From: a virus
IMG/VR virus record: IMGVR_UViG_3300029893_000017
Location: 1 to 44,468 of that record
Strand: one strand, 5' to 3'
Length of the DNA: 44,468 bases
Part shown: positions 6,328 through 13,688 of the stretch, piece after piece
How the letters are laid out: each line of letters opens with the position of its first letter
Position numbering within the stretch: position 1 is the first letter of the stretch
Notes under the pieces: model-generated
Told to the model about the DNA's origin: nothing
Databases searched by the model: none
What the model saw: the letters and a program-made list of their open reading frames with translations, nothing else
Translations under genes and position numbers: made by a program

Positions 6328-6896
6328 GCTATGTACCCCTTCTCGTTGAGAATGTCGCAGACGCTTCGCTCGCCCAGCTCTTGCCAGATCGCCAGCTTCT
6401 CCCGAAGCGCCTTGATAAGGTCCGCCCAGCCGTCCTTGTAGAGAGTCTGCCGGGAGACGCCTATGCTGCGCGCCACGTCGCTCATGCGCTGCCGCCGGTT
6501 GAGCAGCACGTAGCTGCGATAGCCACGCAGCATCGCATCGGCGAGGTTCACGAGCTGAAGATGGTGACGCCCCTCGACGAGCTGGGGAAGCAGCTCGCGG
6601 AGCTGCGCCACAAGATAGCCGCAGATCTCCATGCGCCGCAGCGCATCGTCGCGCCCGAAGATCTGCAAGAAGAAGCGCCCAATCATGGCGGGCTCCATAC
6701 CCTGCGCCGCCAGGACGATCGTGAGCGCCTGATCTTGCAGCTCCGCCATCGTGAACTCGCTGCCGCCCGGGACGCGCGTGAGCTTGCCGATCTGGCTTTG
6801 CGTACCGCCGGCCCGGTCCAGCATTTCCTCCGCCCACGCCACGGCCGACGCCGCATCGGGAAACTTGATCCTCTTCTCCGCTATTAGCGCGTTCAC
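6324..6896 (-). CDS. Helix-turn-helix protein (190 aa)
   Basis: A 190-residue protein starting with GTG that overlaps the preceding stop by one base (TAGTG). The C-terminal half contains a clear helix-turn-helix (MSDVARSIGVSRQTLYKDGW, residues ~137-156) near a basic RSYVLLNRRQR. The N-terminal half is helical. It resembles a transcriptional regulator or a terminase-small-like DNA binder, but its place at the end of a replication operon favours a regulator. No family is firmly recognised. Confidence 0.65.
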   Translation of the reverse strand: MNALIAEKRIKFPDAASAVAWAEEMLDRAGGTQSQIGKLTRVPGGSEFTMAELQDQALTIVLAAQGMEPAMIGRFFLQIFGRDDALRRMEICGYLVAQLRELLPQLVEGRHHLQLVNLADAMLRGYRSYVLLNRRQRMSDVARSIGVSRQTLYKDGWADLIKALREKLAIWQELGERSVCDILNEKGYIA

Positions 6897-7474
6897 TAGC
6901 AGCCGTCCTCCCGTACGTTCTCGAGCATTAACCCGTCGATGCACTCGTGCAGCTCGGAGATCGTGCCGTAGTTGTGGACCCAGCGATCCCCGTCCGCAAA
7001 CGCGACACCAGCCTCGCTCACGTGCGCCGCCACCGACTCGATGACGGGGCGTACGACGTGCCACACAGCGCCGCCGGTCTTGCGAATCCACGCCGCCTCG
7101 TTCTCGAAGCGCACGTCGGACACCACCATACCCACGGGCGCCGGGCCGAACGTGTTACGCACCATGTCCACCAGTGCGTCGTAGCGAAACTGCGCCATGC
7201 GAATCCAGATGTCCTCGCAGATCATGTTCCGGCCGAACTCCGTGCCGAACCACTGAGCGAGCTGGCGCGGAGACTTACCACCCAACCGCTCGATCGGCTG
7301 CTCCTTGCGTGCGCGGTCGGCGAAGTCGAAGGGCATGAGACCGAACGCAGCGCACAAGCCCTGCTTGATCGGATCGGCGAAGCCGTACCGCTCGAAGCCG
7401 TACTCCCTCACCAGATACTCGGCAACGGTGTCCTTCCCCGAGCCGGCCTTGCCTGTCACGCCTATTAGCTTCAC
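6896..7474 (-). CDS. Deoxynucleoside monophosphate kinase
   Basis: A 192-residue P-loop kinase that would phosphorylate dNMPs to dNDPs in the cytoplasm to feed phage replication. The Walker A motif GKAGSGKDT is at residues ~7-15. SDVRFENEAAWIRKTGG near residue 140 is characteristic of T4 gene 1-type dNMP kinases, as is the adenylate-kinase-like helical substrate region. GTG at 7474 is preferred because GGGAGGAAGG lies directly upstream; an in-frame GTG at 7510 would add 12 residues. It is co-transcribed with dUTPase and other nucleotide-metabolism genes. Confidence 0.85.
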   Translation of the reverse strand: MKLIGVTGKAGSGKDTVAEYLVREYGFERYGFADPIKQGLCAAFGLMPFDFADRARKEQPIERLGGKSPRQLAQWFGTEFGRNMICEDIWIRMAQFRYDALVDMVRNTFGPAPVGMVVSDVRFENEAAWIRKTGGAVWHVVRPVIESVAAHVSEAGVAFADGDRWVHNYGTISELHECIDGLMLENVREDGC

Positions 7475-7493
7475 GCCTTCCTCCCGTAGTAAA

Positions 7494-7862
7494 TCATCTG
7501 ACCAACCCACACGGCGTTGACGCGATGTTCAGGTAGCCGCGCATGGACGGATCGTGCTTGATCGGACGGATCACGTCGGCAAGGATGTACTCGGCATCGT
7601 CGTGATGCAGACCTTCCAGCTCGAATCCGGCCGGCACCAGCCGCGACACGTGGACCGCGTGCTGCGCCACCGAGTAGAAGTAGTCAGGATGACCGCCGAA
7701 CCGGCACACCTTGGCGAGCGCGTTCGCTATGTCGTACACGTCGATCTCATCCGGCCGCGGGTCCATCGGCCAGAACAGCTTGCCGCCGCGGATCGTCGTG
7801 AAGTGACCGACTCGCTCGCTGTTCTCGTCACGGAACAGCCCGTTGCTTTGCAGCTTCTTCAC
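7494..7862 (-). CDS. HD-domain phosphohydrolase, C-terminally truncated
   Basis: A 122-residue HD-superfamily protein. The order is a strand-rich start (HFTTIRGGKLFWPMDP), an AQHAVHVSRL histidine helix (residues ~67-76), LHHDDAEY with the HD pair (~87-94) and ADVIRPIKHDPSM. Phage homologues, as I know them, run to roughly 180-200 residues and carry the last metal-binding aspartate after this point. Here the chain diverges after MRGYLNIAS and stops. It is therefore probably inactive or altered as a nucleotidase/dNTPase. Its GTG overlaps the preceding gene as GTGA. Confidence 0.7.
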   Translation of the reverse strand: MKKLQSNGLFRDENSERVGHFTTIRGGKLFWPMDPRPDEIDVYDIANALAKVCRFGGHPDYFYSVAQHAVHVSRLVPAGFELEGLHHDDAEYILADVIRPIKHDPSMRGYLNIASTPCGLVR

Positions 7863-8344
7863 TCTCCCCCCTTCGGCACGAACGCTAGTGCTATCAGCAC
7901 CGCTTCTGCCCGGCCGATGTCGGCCTTGCGTTTGAACAAGTCATGCACCACGTCGCTGACGTGCTGCTTGACCACCGTGCGCGCGAGATCCTTGTCCTTC
8001 TTCACCAATCCAAAGCGTCCCTTCCAGAGCAGCGGCGCTACTAGCACGATCTCCACGCCCAGCGACGTAAGCACACCGCGTACCACGCCGAACGAGTCGC
8101 CGAACATGAAGCCGCCCTTTTGTCCAGGGCGAGCGCCAACCCATTCTAGGCAGGCGCGCAGACCGTCCTTGCCGGCGAACTTCTTGGCCTGCCGCACAAT
8201 GCGGCCGAGCTGCTTGGCGTCAACCTCGTTCTTGCTGCCGCGAGTGCCGAGCGGCATGTCCCAAAGCGCGTGCAGCTTGCCGTCGCCGTCCACGAGCGCG
8301 AGCGCACCCTGCGCGCCGGGGTCTATACCAAGTCGCCAGATCAC
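7859..8344 (-). CDS. RuvC-like Holliday-junction resolvase
   Basis: A 161-residue RNase H-fold nuclease. LGIDPGAQGALALVD at the N-terminus carries the first catalytic aspartate. A glutamate in ACLEWVGARPGQ and the acidic/polar IGRAEAVLIALAF near the C-terminus correspond to the later RuvC motifs. It would cleave branched DNA made by replication or by the RecT/exonuclease system. GTG at 8344 is chosen for its GGGAGGGG site and GTGA overlap with the upstream gene; the ORF extends 18 codons further upstream without support. Confidence 0.8.
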   Translation of the reverse strand: MIWRLGIDPGAQGALALVDGDGKLHALWDMPLGTRGSKNEVDAKQLGRIVRQAKKFAGKDGLRACLEWVGARPGQKGGFMFGDSFGVVRGVLTSLGVEIVLVAPLLWKGRFGLVKKDKDLARTVVKQHVSDVVHDLFKRKADIGRAEAVLIALAFVPKGGE

Positions 8345-8661
8345 TTCCCCTCCCGTGCTTTCGCTATTACGTCGATTCCCAGCCGCTCGGACACCCACCC
8401 AAGCAGCTCAACCTGCGTCCAGTAGCGGCGCTCCCAGCGCACTACCACCGTGCTGTCTGCTCCGTACTTGCCGACGTGATGGACGACGCACAGAGGAATC
8501 ACCAGCCAATCGCTTGTCTTGCGCCCGACCGCACGGTGTAACCCGATCTCCTTGAGCGAGCCGCCGTGACAGTGGTGGATGGTGGCCGGCTTGGCGAGAC
8601 AAACGATGCAGCCAAGATCCGCGACACGATCCCAGTGGCGCTTGATCTCAGCCGTAGCCAT
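8341..8661 (-). CDS. Ref-like HNH recombination nuclease
   Basis: A 106-residue protein with CIVC (residues ~18-21), TIHHCHGG, and PLCVVHHVG. These cysteine/histidine clusters resemble the zinc-bound HNH-type core of P1 Ref and related 'recombination enhancement' proteins found in phage replication modules. The family trims or nicks DNA at recombination structures. It overlaps its neighbours on both sides (14 bases upstream, 4 downstream), consistent with a coupled recombination block with the RuvC-like gene. Confidence 0.65.
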   Translation of the reverse strand: MATAEIKRHWDRVADLGCIVCLAKPATIHHCHGGSLKEIGLHRAVGRKTSDWLVIPLCVVHHVGKYGADSTVVVRWERRYWTQVELLGWVSERLGIDVIAKAREGK

Positions 8662-9190
8662 TCGCTCTTAGCGCCCTCAGGTACATGCCGCGCAGACGTT
8701 CGTACGCTTCCGCTGCCTGCGGGTCAGAGTCCAGCTCGGCACGCGACTCGATCTTGCAGAAGTGCAGGATGCAAGAGCGCGCTGTATCCTCGCTCTGCTC
8801 CGGAACTAGCCCGTAATCTGAGCTGCGCTCCAATAGCTTCGCCGCGTACTTCTGGAACATAGGCTCCTTGCAGAGCTGCGCCGCGTTCTTCGAGAGCGCC
8901 CCGCCCTTCGGACGCGGACGCTGTGCCTCCTCCACTTTCTCCTTCTGCTCTTGGTTCACTACCTGCTCGTCGTCCATGATCTCGATGAGGAACAGCCAGT
9001 AGCGGCTGCCACCCTTCGCTTTCGACGCGCGATCCTTGCCGCGGAAGATCCCGATGTCCTCCGGGTCGGGGTAGCGGAACTTCGCATACGGACCCCCTGC
9101 GGCTGTTTCCCCAAAGTCGGCAAGCTGTACCTCTGCCGATTGGGCGAGATACGGTTTCAGTTGTTCTAATAGCTCTCTGACCTCGGCCAT
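8648..9190 (-). CDS. Hypothetical protein (180 aa)
   Basis: A 180-residue charged protein with AGGTTG upstream of ATG. The N-terminus (VRELLEQLKPYLAQ) is a helix, a YRYPDPEDIG/SRYWLFLIEIMD stretch gives strands, and the middle is a lysine/glutamate-rich helix (NQEQKEKVEEAQRPRPKGG). No family is recognised. Its position between a nuclease gene and small replication-region genes suggests an accessory DNA-metabolism role, which is inference. Confidence 0.65.
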   Translation of the reverse strand: MAEVRELLEQLKPYLAQSAEVQLADFGETAAGGPYAKFRYPDPEDIGIFRGKDRASKAKGGSRYWLFLIEIMDDEQVVNQEQKEKVEEAQRPRPKGGALSKNAAQLCKEPMFQKYAAKLLERSSDYGLVPEQSEDTARSCILHFCKIESRAELDSDPQAAEAYERLRGMYLRALRANGYG

Positions 9191-9200
9191 GTCGGCAACC

Positions 9201-9461
9201 TCAGAACGGCAGCCCGTCTCGATCGTCTACGATCGCAACACGTATCTTCATGCCGGGTCGGAAGCGAGTACCTGGCATCCTGTTTAACTCATCGCTGTAT
9301 CTCTGGACTATCAGCCCAAGCTCGGCCGACTCGTATCCGTTGCCGTTGAAGAAGTACCGCGGCAGAACCTCGCGCACAAACAGCTTCTCACCGATCTTGC
9401 GTGCCGCTACGTCCTCGCGGATGTATGGCACACCGTCAATCACAATCCGATCTTTGTTCAC
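9201..9461 (-). CDS. Hypothetical protein (86 aa)
   Basis: An 86-residue protein starting with GTG behind GGAGGAAGC. The start lies 26 bases inside the preceding gene. The sequence is strand-rich (RIVIDGVPYIREDVAARKIG, MKIRVAIVDDRDGLPF) with several aromatic residues in the middle. No family recognised. It is well packed between genes of the minus-strand replication operon, which supports coding. Confidence 0.6.
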   Translation of the reverse strand: MNKDRIVIDGVPYIREDVAARKIGEKLFVREVLPRYFFNGNGYESAELGLIVQRYSDELNRMPGTRFRPGMKIRVAIVDDRDGLPF

Positions 9462-9705
9462 GCTTCCTCCTCTTGAACCACTTGACCAGTCTCGGCGGCT
9501 CGGGGATCAGCTCGCCGCTCTCGTCGTCCCGCACGAACACGTAGCCGAACTGCAACCTGTCAGCGATCTGCTTGCGGATCGGCTTCCCGTCTATCTCACT
9601 CGGCACGTTCATTTCCTCGAGCGGGAAATGCTCACACTCTGTCACGTACCCCCTCTCCGTCTCGATGATTCTTGTGTCGCACTCCGGGCACGTGAAGCTG
9701 CTCAT
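9436..9705 (-). CDS. Zinc-ribbon-like protein (89 aa)
   Basis: An 89-residue protein with GAGGTAGGC before ATG. The N-terminal FTCPECDTRI followed by YVTECEHFP (cysteines at ~6, 9 and ~24, histidine ~26) forms a likely small zinc knuckle. The C-terminus is basic (LVKWFKRRKREQRSDCD). It overlaps the following gene by 26 bases. A nucleic-acid-binding role is plausible but not shown. Confidence 0.6.
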   Translation of the reverse strand: MSSFTCPECDTRIIETERGYVTECEHFPLEEMNVPSEIDGKPIRKQIADRLQFGYVFVRDDESGELIPEPPRLVKWFKRRKREQRSDCD

Positions 9706-9707
9706 GC

Positions 9708-9956
9708 CTACCTCGTCGTGTATGCCTTACGCAGCTCGCCGATCCCGTGCAGCACCATCTTGATGTCGCCCATCGGGATGCCCGTGTGATCGTGGAGCAG
9801 GACGACGATCGCCCGCTCGTTGAGGCCCGACGCTGTTAGCGCCTTCGCCGATTCGCTGATGTCCACGATCGCCTGCGCGAGGATGTCTTTCTCGATCGGC
9901 TGATCCTGGTCTTGCACCACGTGGGGCTTGAAGTTCTTAACTGCTGCCACTTTCAC
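9708..9956 (-). CDS. Hypothetical protein (82 aa)
   Basis: An 82-residue, mainly helical protein. GTG at 9956 is preferred (GAGGA just upstream, and it avoids the 50-base overlap that the longer ORF to 10037 would create). The segment IVDISESAKALTASGLNERAI followed by GIPMGDIKMVLHGIGELR suggests a short helical DNA- or protein-binding fold. No family recognised. A GCTGTTAGC motif lies in the middle of the gene. Confidence 0.6.
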   Translation of the reverse strand: MKVAAVKNFKPHVVQDQDQPIEKDILAQAIVDISESAKALTASGLNERAIVVLLHDHTGIPMGDIKMVLHGIGELRKAYTTR

Positions 9957-9987
9957 GTCCTCGCGGTTGGTTGAAATGAATCCCGGC

Positions 9988-10548
9988 CTAGCGACCACGA
10001 GGAACCGTAGGGCCGAACAAGTCGGCTGTACGGGCATGGTCGGGTGCGCCGGGCGCGTCGTCGTTGCTATCCAGCCTGATCGCTGGGTTATTCAGTACGT
10101 GCGCCGCCCTCCCCGTCTTATTCAGCGCAACCGTCCCCCGTGGGGATGGGTTGCAAACTTCACGCGAGCCGCCCGAGACGGGGCGCGGTTTCTCGCGCGG
10201 TGTGTAGTCATCACAGCGGCGCGCGAGATCTCCCTTGCGCTTGAAGTCGGGATCGAGCGCGCACCGCCTTTCTGTCGGCGACTTGGCGCGGTCATGCAGG
10301 ATGAACCGCACACAGTCATTGCACTTCACCGCTTGGCCAAGAGCTGCCGGCACTTGCGTAGGCGCGAAGTGGATTACCTTTGCCGCCCGATCTTTAGCGC
10401 GCACGCTGTCCACGAAGTCCGCGATCTCCGGGTACTTCGCGCGGTTGCGACGCGCCTGCTCGTCGCGCGCCGCCCGCTTCTCCGCCGCCCGACTGGCTGC
10501 CCGTCCTTCGAGGGCAGCCAGTCGCTCGCGCACCTTCGCAACGCTCAC
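9988..10548 (-). CDS. Cysteine-containing hypothetical protein (186 aa)
   Basis: A 186-residue protein starting with GTG directly after the dUTPase stop. The first 55 residues form a strongly basic/alanine-rich helix (coiled-coil-like). The middle holds CNDCVRFI and RRCALDPDF...RRCDDYTP, giving four cysteines that could bind zinc. The last ~60 residues look disordered. The basic helix plus a zinc site suggests a nucleic-acid-binding protein. Function not known. Confidence 0.6.
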   Translation of the reverse strand: MSVAKVRERLAALEGRAASRAAEKRAARDEQARRNRAKYPEIADFVDSVRAKDRAAKVIHFAPTQVPAALGQAVKCNDCVRFILHDRAKSPTERRCALDPDFKRKGDLARRCDDYTPREKPRPVSGGSREVCNPSPRGTVALNKTGRAAHVLNNPAIRLDSNDDAPGAPDHARTADLFGPTVPRGR

Positions 10549-10551
10549 GGG

Positions 10552-11073
10552 CTACTTGACCCCGGTAGATCCGAAGCCGCCCTCACCCCGATCGGTTCCG
10601 TCGAGGCCCTGCACTTGGCGGAAGGTGAAGAAGTCGAAGATCGGCATGATGAGGAGCTGCGCGATCCGATCGCCCGGATGGACCGTGAACTCCTTGTCGC
10701 CGAGGTTGACGAGGAGCACGCCGATCTCGCCGCGGTAGTCGCCGTCGATCACGCCCGGCGCGTTCAGCACCGTCACGCCATGCTTGAGCGCGAGGCCAGA
10801 GCGCGGGCAGATGAGGCCGACGCATCCACCAGGGATCTCACAGGCGAAGCCGGCCTGCACCAACTTGCGTTCGCCGGGCGCGAGTGTCAGCGGCAACCAC
10901 CACGCGCTACGCAGATCGTAGCCAGCCGCTTCCGGCGTCCACTTCGTTGGAACGATCCTGCTTGGATCTGCGACGACTGTCTTGTACCTAACAGCAGGTT
11001 CGATGCACTGCTCCGCCGCCGCTAATAGCAAATCGGCAGCGCCGGCCCCTTCGAGTTTATTTGCTGCGTTCAT
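10552..11073 (-). CDS. dut: dUTP pyrophosphatase
   Basis: A 173-residue trimeric-type dUTPase that hydrolyses dUTP to dUMP and pyrophosphate, keeping uracil out of phage DNA. All five family motifs are present: AAGYDLRSA, PRSGLALKHG, VIDGDYRGEIGVLLVN, GDRIAQLLI and the C-terminal P-loop-like RGEGGFGSTG. About 45 residues precede motif 1, slightly longer than in cellular enzymes. ATG at 11073 follows GGAGGAAAC. It belongs with the dNMP kinase and HD protein as the nucleotide-pool part of this operon. Confidence 0.93.
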   Translation of the reverse strand: MNAANKLEGAGAADLLLAAAEQCIEPAVRYKTVVADPSRIVPTKWTPEAAGYDLRSAWWLPLTLAPGERKLVQAGFACEIPGGCVGLICPRSGLALKHGVTVLNAPGVIDGDYRGEIGVLLVNLGDKEFTVHPGDRIAQLLIMPIFDFFTFRQVQGLDGTDRGEGGFGSTGVK

Positions 11074-11081
11074 GTTTCCTC

Positions 11082-11399
11082 CTACAGATCGACGTTGGAA
11101 AACCACGTGACACACGGGCGCTCGGTAACCTCGCACTCCCTCATGGCACCCTTCGTTACCAGCTCCGCCGCTTCCAGCTCGGGCAGACGGCGCGCTACCT
11201 GATAGCGGTCGAGCATCCCGTCGCTCGCACGCGCCAGCTCCGCCGACGTTGCGCCGGGGTTTGCGATCACGAGCTGAAGAGCCTTGCGCTGTTGGAAACC
11301 CAACTTGCCGCTTATCTTCATGGCCTCCGCCGCCAGATGAGACGACTCGGGATCGGTAGCACGCGCCATCGGGCGCTCGATGACTGCTTCGGTTTGCAT
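11082..11399 (-). CDS. Winged-helix DNA-binding protein (105 aa)
   Basis: A 105-residue protein whose ATG overlaps the DnaB stop (TAAATG) with GGAGGA upstream. Residues ~35-85 (FQQRKALQLVIANPGATSAELA ... DRYQVARRLPELEAAELV) follow a winged-helix pattern with a recognition helix and a wing. Such small wHTH proteins are frequent beside phage helicase genes and may help origin recognition or regulation. No closer family can be given. Confidence 0.65.
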   Translation of the reverse strand: MQTEAVIERPMARATDPESSHLAAEAMKISGKLGFQQRKALQLVIANPGATSAELARASDGMLDRYQVARRLPELEAAELVTKGAMRECEVTERPCVTWFSNVDL

Positions 11400-12758
11400 T
11401 TACACGTCCTCCGGATTGAAGCCGCCTTCGTAGCGGCGTGATGGTGGGGGTCGATCCTCGATCGCCGGGCCGGCGTAGCTGTCGAACCGGCACAGGTGCC
11501 CGAGGAAGGCAAGCCGCACCATGCCGGGCTTGCCGTTGCGCTGCTTGCGGATCAGGATCTCCGCCGTCCCCTTGGCTACGCTGTCCCCGTTGTAAACCTC
11601 GTCGCGGTAGACGAAGGCGATCACGTCCGCGTCCTGCTCGATAGCGCCAGACTCGCGGAGATCGCTCATCATCGGGCGCTTGTCCTGTCGCTGCTCTACG
11701 CTACGGTTTAGCTGCGAGAGTGCGATCACCGGCACGTTCAGCTCTTTGGCGATTGCCTTGAGTCCGGCGGAGATATGGGTAATCTCAAGGTTGCGGTTCT
11801 CGCCCGCGCCCCGCATGAGCTGGATGTAATCGACGACGATCAGATCAAGCCCGTGCTGCCGCTTCACCTTGCGTGCGCGCGAGCGCATTTCGAGGACAGA
11901 GAGTGCGGGCGTCTCGTCGATGAGCAGCTTCGCTTCGGCGAGCGAGCTAACAGCGACCGTCATCCGAGGCCATGCGTCATCGGCGAGCTGGCCGCTGCGA
12001 ACGAACTCGTGGTCGAGCCGCGCGAGACTGGCGATCGAGCGCAGCATCAACGACTCCTTGCTCATTTCTAGAGAAAACACGAGCGACGTTTTACGCTCCT
12101 TCACCGCCACGTGCTCGGCAATGTTCATTGCCAGAGTGCTCTTGCCCATGCTGGGACGGCCGGCAACGATGATGAGGTCGCCCGGCTGTAGCCCATGCGT
12201 GATGTCGTCGAGATCGTCGTAGCCAGTGGGCAGGCCGATCAGTCCGCCGCCCGACTTGGCGCGGATCTCGATCTGGTCGAGCACGCCCGGGAGGATCTGC
12301 GCCGCTGTTAGCGGGCCGGACGCGGAGTTGTCGGCGATCTGCATGATCGCCGCCTGCGCGGCGTCCAGCTTCTCGCGCGTCTCGCCATCGCCCTTCACGA
12401 GATCGGCGATCGTTGCGGATGCCGACATGAGCTGGCGCTCGATCGAAGCATCACGCACGAGCTTCGCGTAGGCTTCGATGTTCGCTGCGCTCGGCGTGTT
12501 GTTGGCGAGCGAGCCGAGGTAGCCGAGACCGCCGGCCGCTTTGTCCTGCCCATGCTTGGTCAGCCAGCTATCCAGCGTCAGCACGTCGAGCGGCTGGCCC
12601 TGCGCGCCTAGCTGCTCCATCGCGTTCCAGATCAGCTTGTGCTCGCGCGTGGCGAAGTCCTCCTCCGTGAGGAGGCCGGCCACGCGATCCCATGCTTGGC
12701 CGTCGAGGAGTACCCCGCCGAGGACGGACTGCTCGGCGTTCAGGTTTGCGGTGTTCAT
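11400..12758 (-). CDS. dnaB: Replicative DnaB-family helicase
   Basis: A 452-residue replicative helicase that would form a hexamer and unwind the phage replication fork. The N-terminal DnaB domain (LNAEQSVLGGVLLD, residues 5-100) is followed by a RecA-fold core with Walker A GRPSMGKSTLA (~residue 205), Walker B LDLIVVDYIQLM (~310), SQLNRSVEQR, and the C-terminal DVIAFVYRDEVYN and KQRNGKPG motifs. ATG at 12758 has AGGAAGGCGG upstream; the ORF extension to 12821 is not needed. It overlaps the putative loader gene as ATGA. Confidence 0.95.
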   Translation of the reverse strand: MNTANLNAEQSVLGGVLLDGQAWDRVAGLLTEEDFATREHKLIWNAMEQLGAQGQPLDVLTLDSWLTKHGQDKAAGGLGYLGSLANNTPSAANIEAYAKLVRDASIERQLMSASATIADLVKGDGETREKLDAAQAAIMQIADNSASGPLTAAQILPGVLDQIEIRAKSGGGLIGLPTGYDDLDDITHGLQPGDLIIVAGRPSMGKSTLAMNIAEHVAVKERKTSLVFSLEMSKESLMLRSIASLARLDHEFVRSGQLADDAWPRMTVAVSSLAEAKLLIDETPALSVLEMRSRARKVKRQHGLDLIVVDYIQLMRGAGENRNLEITHISAGLKAIAKELNVPVIALSQLNRSVEQRQDKRPMMSDLRESGAIEQDADVIAFVYRDEVYNGDSVAKGTAEILIRKQRNGKPGMVRLAFLGHLCRFDSYAGPAIEDRPPPSRRYEGGFNPEDV

Positions 12759-13450
12759 GCCGCCTTCCTGTGGTACTTGCCTTCGATGATCTTGGCGAAG
12801 TTCGTCGGGCGGACGATCCACTCAAGGTCGGCAAGGAATGGCGGCTTGCCCTTGGTGCCTTCCGTGCGGCCCATGAGGAAGTCGGACTTGCTGATGTACT
12901 TGAATAGCCGATCCCAGTAGGCGAGATCCGGGTGTTCTTTCCAGCGGGCTTGCAGGTAGCCACGGCGCGTCTTGTTCCACTCGCGCACCGTTGGCAGCTC
13001 GGGCAGGTTCTTGTGGTAGAGGTTGACGATCTCGCCGTGCGGACAGGGAGGCAGCTTGCTGCCGCCTTCTTCCCGAAGGGAAGAAATATCTGTCTCTGTC
13101 TCTGTCTCTGTCTCTGTCTCTGGTATAGCAACTTGCCTGCCAGTTGCTAGCACGGCGCTAGCATTTCCTTCGTCGTTGATTTGCTTGATGAATCCTGCCG
13201 CCTCAAGCAGCTCAAGTTTCGGAGCCAAGCTGGCAGAGATCTTGCGCGCGATCCACTCCGCATCGTATGGAACGCGGTTGTCGTAGCGACTTGCTAGCAA
13301 CCAGATAGCAACCAGATGCCACTTCGCATCATCCGGCAGATGGCAGAACTCGTAGTCGTCTAGCAGCTCGGTGTAGAGCTTGATCCAAGGAGGGCGGCGA
13401 TCCTTGTAGTGCTGGAACTTCTCAAAGTTCTTCACGGCGAAGTGCCTCAT
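12755..13450 (-). CDS. Replisome-organiser / helicase-loader-like protein
   Basis: A 231-residue first gene of the minus-strand replication operon. The N-terminal ~100 residues (KNFEKFQHYKDRRPPWIKLY, then a winged-helix-like ISASLAPKLELLEAAGFI) are typical of phage replication initiators. A disordered linker with a TETETETE run follows. The C-terminal ~100 residues (WNKTRRGYLQARWKE, YISKSDFLMG, LEWIVRPTNFAKIIEGKY) resemble DnaT/lambda-P-like helicase partners. ATG at 13450 with GAGGAG upstream is preferred to the GTG at 13459. It probably recruits the adjacent DnaB to an origin not located here. Confidence 0.8.
   Translation of the reverse strand: MRHFAVKNFEKFQHYKDRRPPWIKLYTELLDDYEFCHLPDDAKWHLVAIWLLASRYDNRVPYDAEWIARKISASLAPKLELLEAAGFIKQINDEGNASAVLATGRQVAIPETETETETETDISSLREEGGSKLPPCPHGEIVNLYHKNLPELPTVREWNKTRRGYLQARWKEHPDLAYWDRLFKYISKSDFLMGRTEGTKGKPPFLADLEWIVRPTNFAKIIEGKYHRKAA
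13090..13122. repeat. Hexanucleotide microsatellite (CTGTCT)5
   Basis: Five tandem CTGTCT units plus a partial copy lie within the replication-initiator-like gene and encode the alternating Thr-Glu linker. The unit is six bases, so changes in copy number would lengthen or shorten the linker without shifting frame. Confidence 0.85.
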
Positions 13451-13495
13451 TGGACCCACTCCTCAATAGGAGCCTCATGCTTACTGAGCGTAAAG

Positions 13496-13525
13496 ATATT
13501 ACTGGATGCCGTGTCCCAAAGGCAA
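13496..13525 (-). promoter_or_regulatory. Candidate promoter for the minus-strand replication operon
   Basis: Reading the minus strand, TTGCCT (13520-13525) is followed after 18 bases by TAATAT (13496-13501), about 45 bases ahead of the operon's first start codon. The match is moderate (four of six in each box), but placement is right for the replication operon. Confidence 0.45.
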
Positions 13526-13562
13526 GCATCAGATCGAGGAGGAGCTTGCCGTCGCCAGTGCG

Positions 13563-13582
13563 TAAGTAACAAAATAAGTAAC
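13563..13582. repeat. Direct repeat TAAGTAAC, possible operator
   Basis: TAAGTAAC occurs at 13563-13570 and 13575-13582, a 12-bp period, just upstream of the leftward promoter candidate. Paired short direct repeats next to a phage control promoter are a typical activator or repressor site. The binder is unknown. Confidence 0.4.
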
Positions 13583-13588
13583 AACACG

Positions 13589-13615
13589 ATCCCCGGGTCT
13601 CCCGGGGATTTTTTT
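13589..13615 (+). terminator. Strong plus-strand terminator without an upstream gene
   Basis: ATCCCCGGG/CCCGGGGAT forms a perfect 9-bp stem with a TCT loop, followed by seven T residues. It reads rightward, yet no plus-strand gene precedes it in this divergent region. It would stop a short leader or small RNA, or shield the rightward promoter from read-through. Confidence 0.8.
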
Positions 13616-13659
13616 GCCCGCAGTTTCTCATCGGTAGTAACTTTTCTTCCCGATGCCTC

Positions 13660-13688
13660 TTGACGCATCACCACGGGTGAGATATACA
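13660..13688 (+). promoter_or_regulatory. Strong sigma-70 promoter with an internal dyad
   Basis: TTGACG (13660-13665), a 17-base spacer and TATACA (13683-13688) make the best promoter in the window. The spacer contains TCACC-ACG-GGTGA (13668-13680), a dyad exactly where a repressor would block RNA polymerase. The expected transcription start is at about the ATG of the HNH gene, implying a leaderless or nearly leaderless transcript. Confidence 0.7.

Noticed and set aside
9957-10037. Longer start (10037) for the gene ending at 9708
   Set aside because: It would overlap the preceding gene by 50 bases and has no better ribosome-binding site than the GTG at 9956.
13146-13298. GCTAGC hexamers (13146, 13158, 13293) as further members of the dispersed motif
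   Set aside because: They lack the central base that separates the GCTA and TAGC halves, so I did not count them, although they could be related.
13589-13615. The hairpin at 13589 as the terminator of the leftward operon
   Set aside because: Its T-tract is on the plus strand, and on the minus strand no T-run follows the stem. It also lies upstream of that operon.
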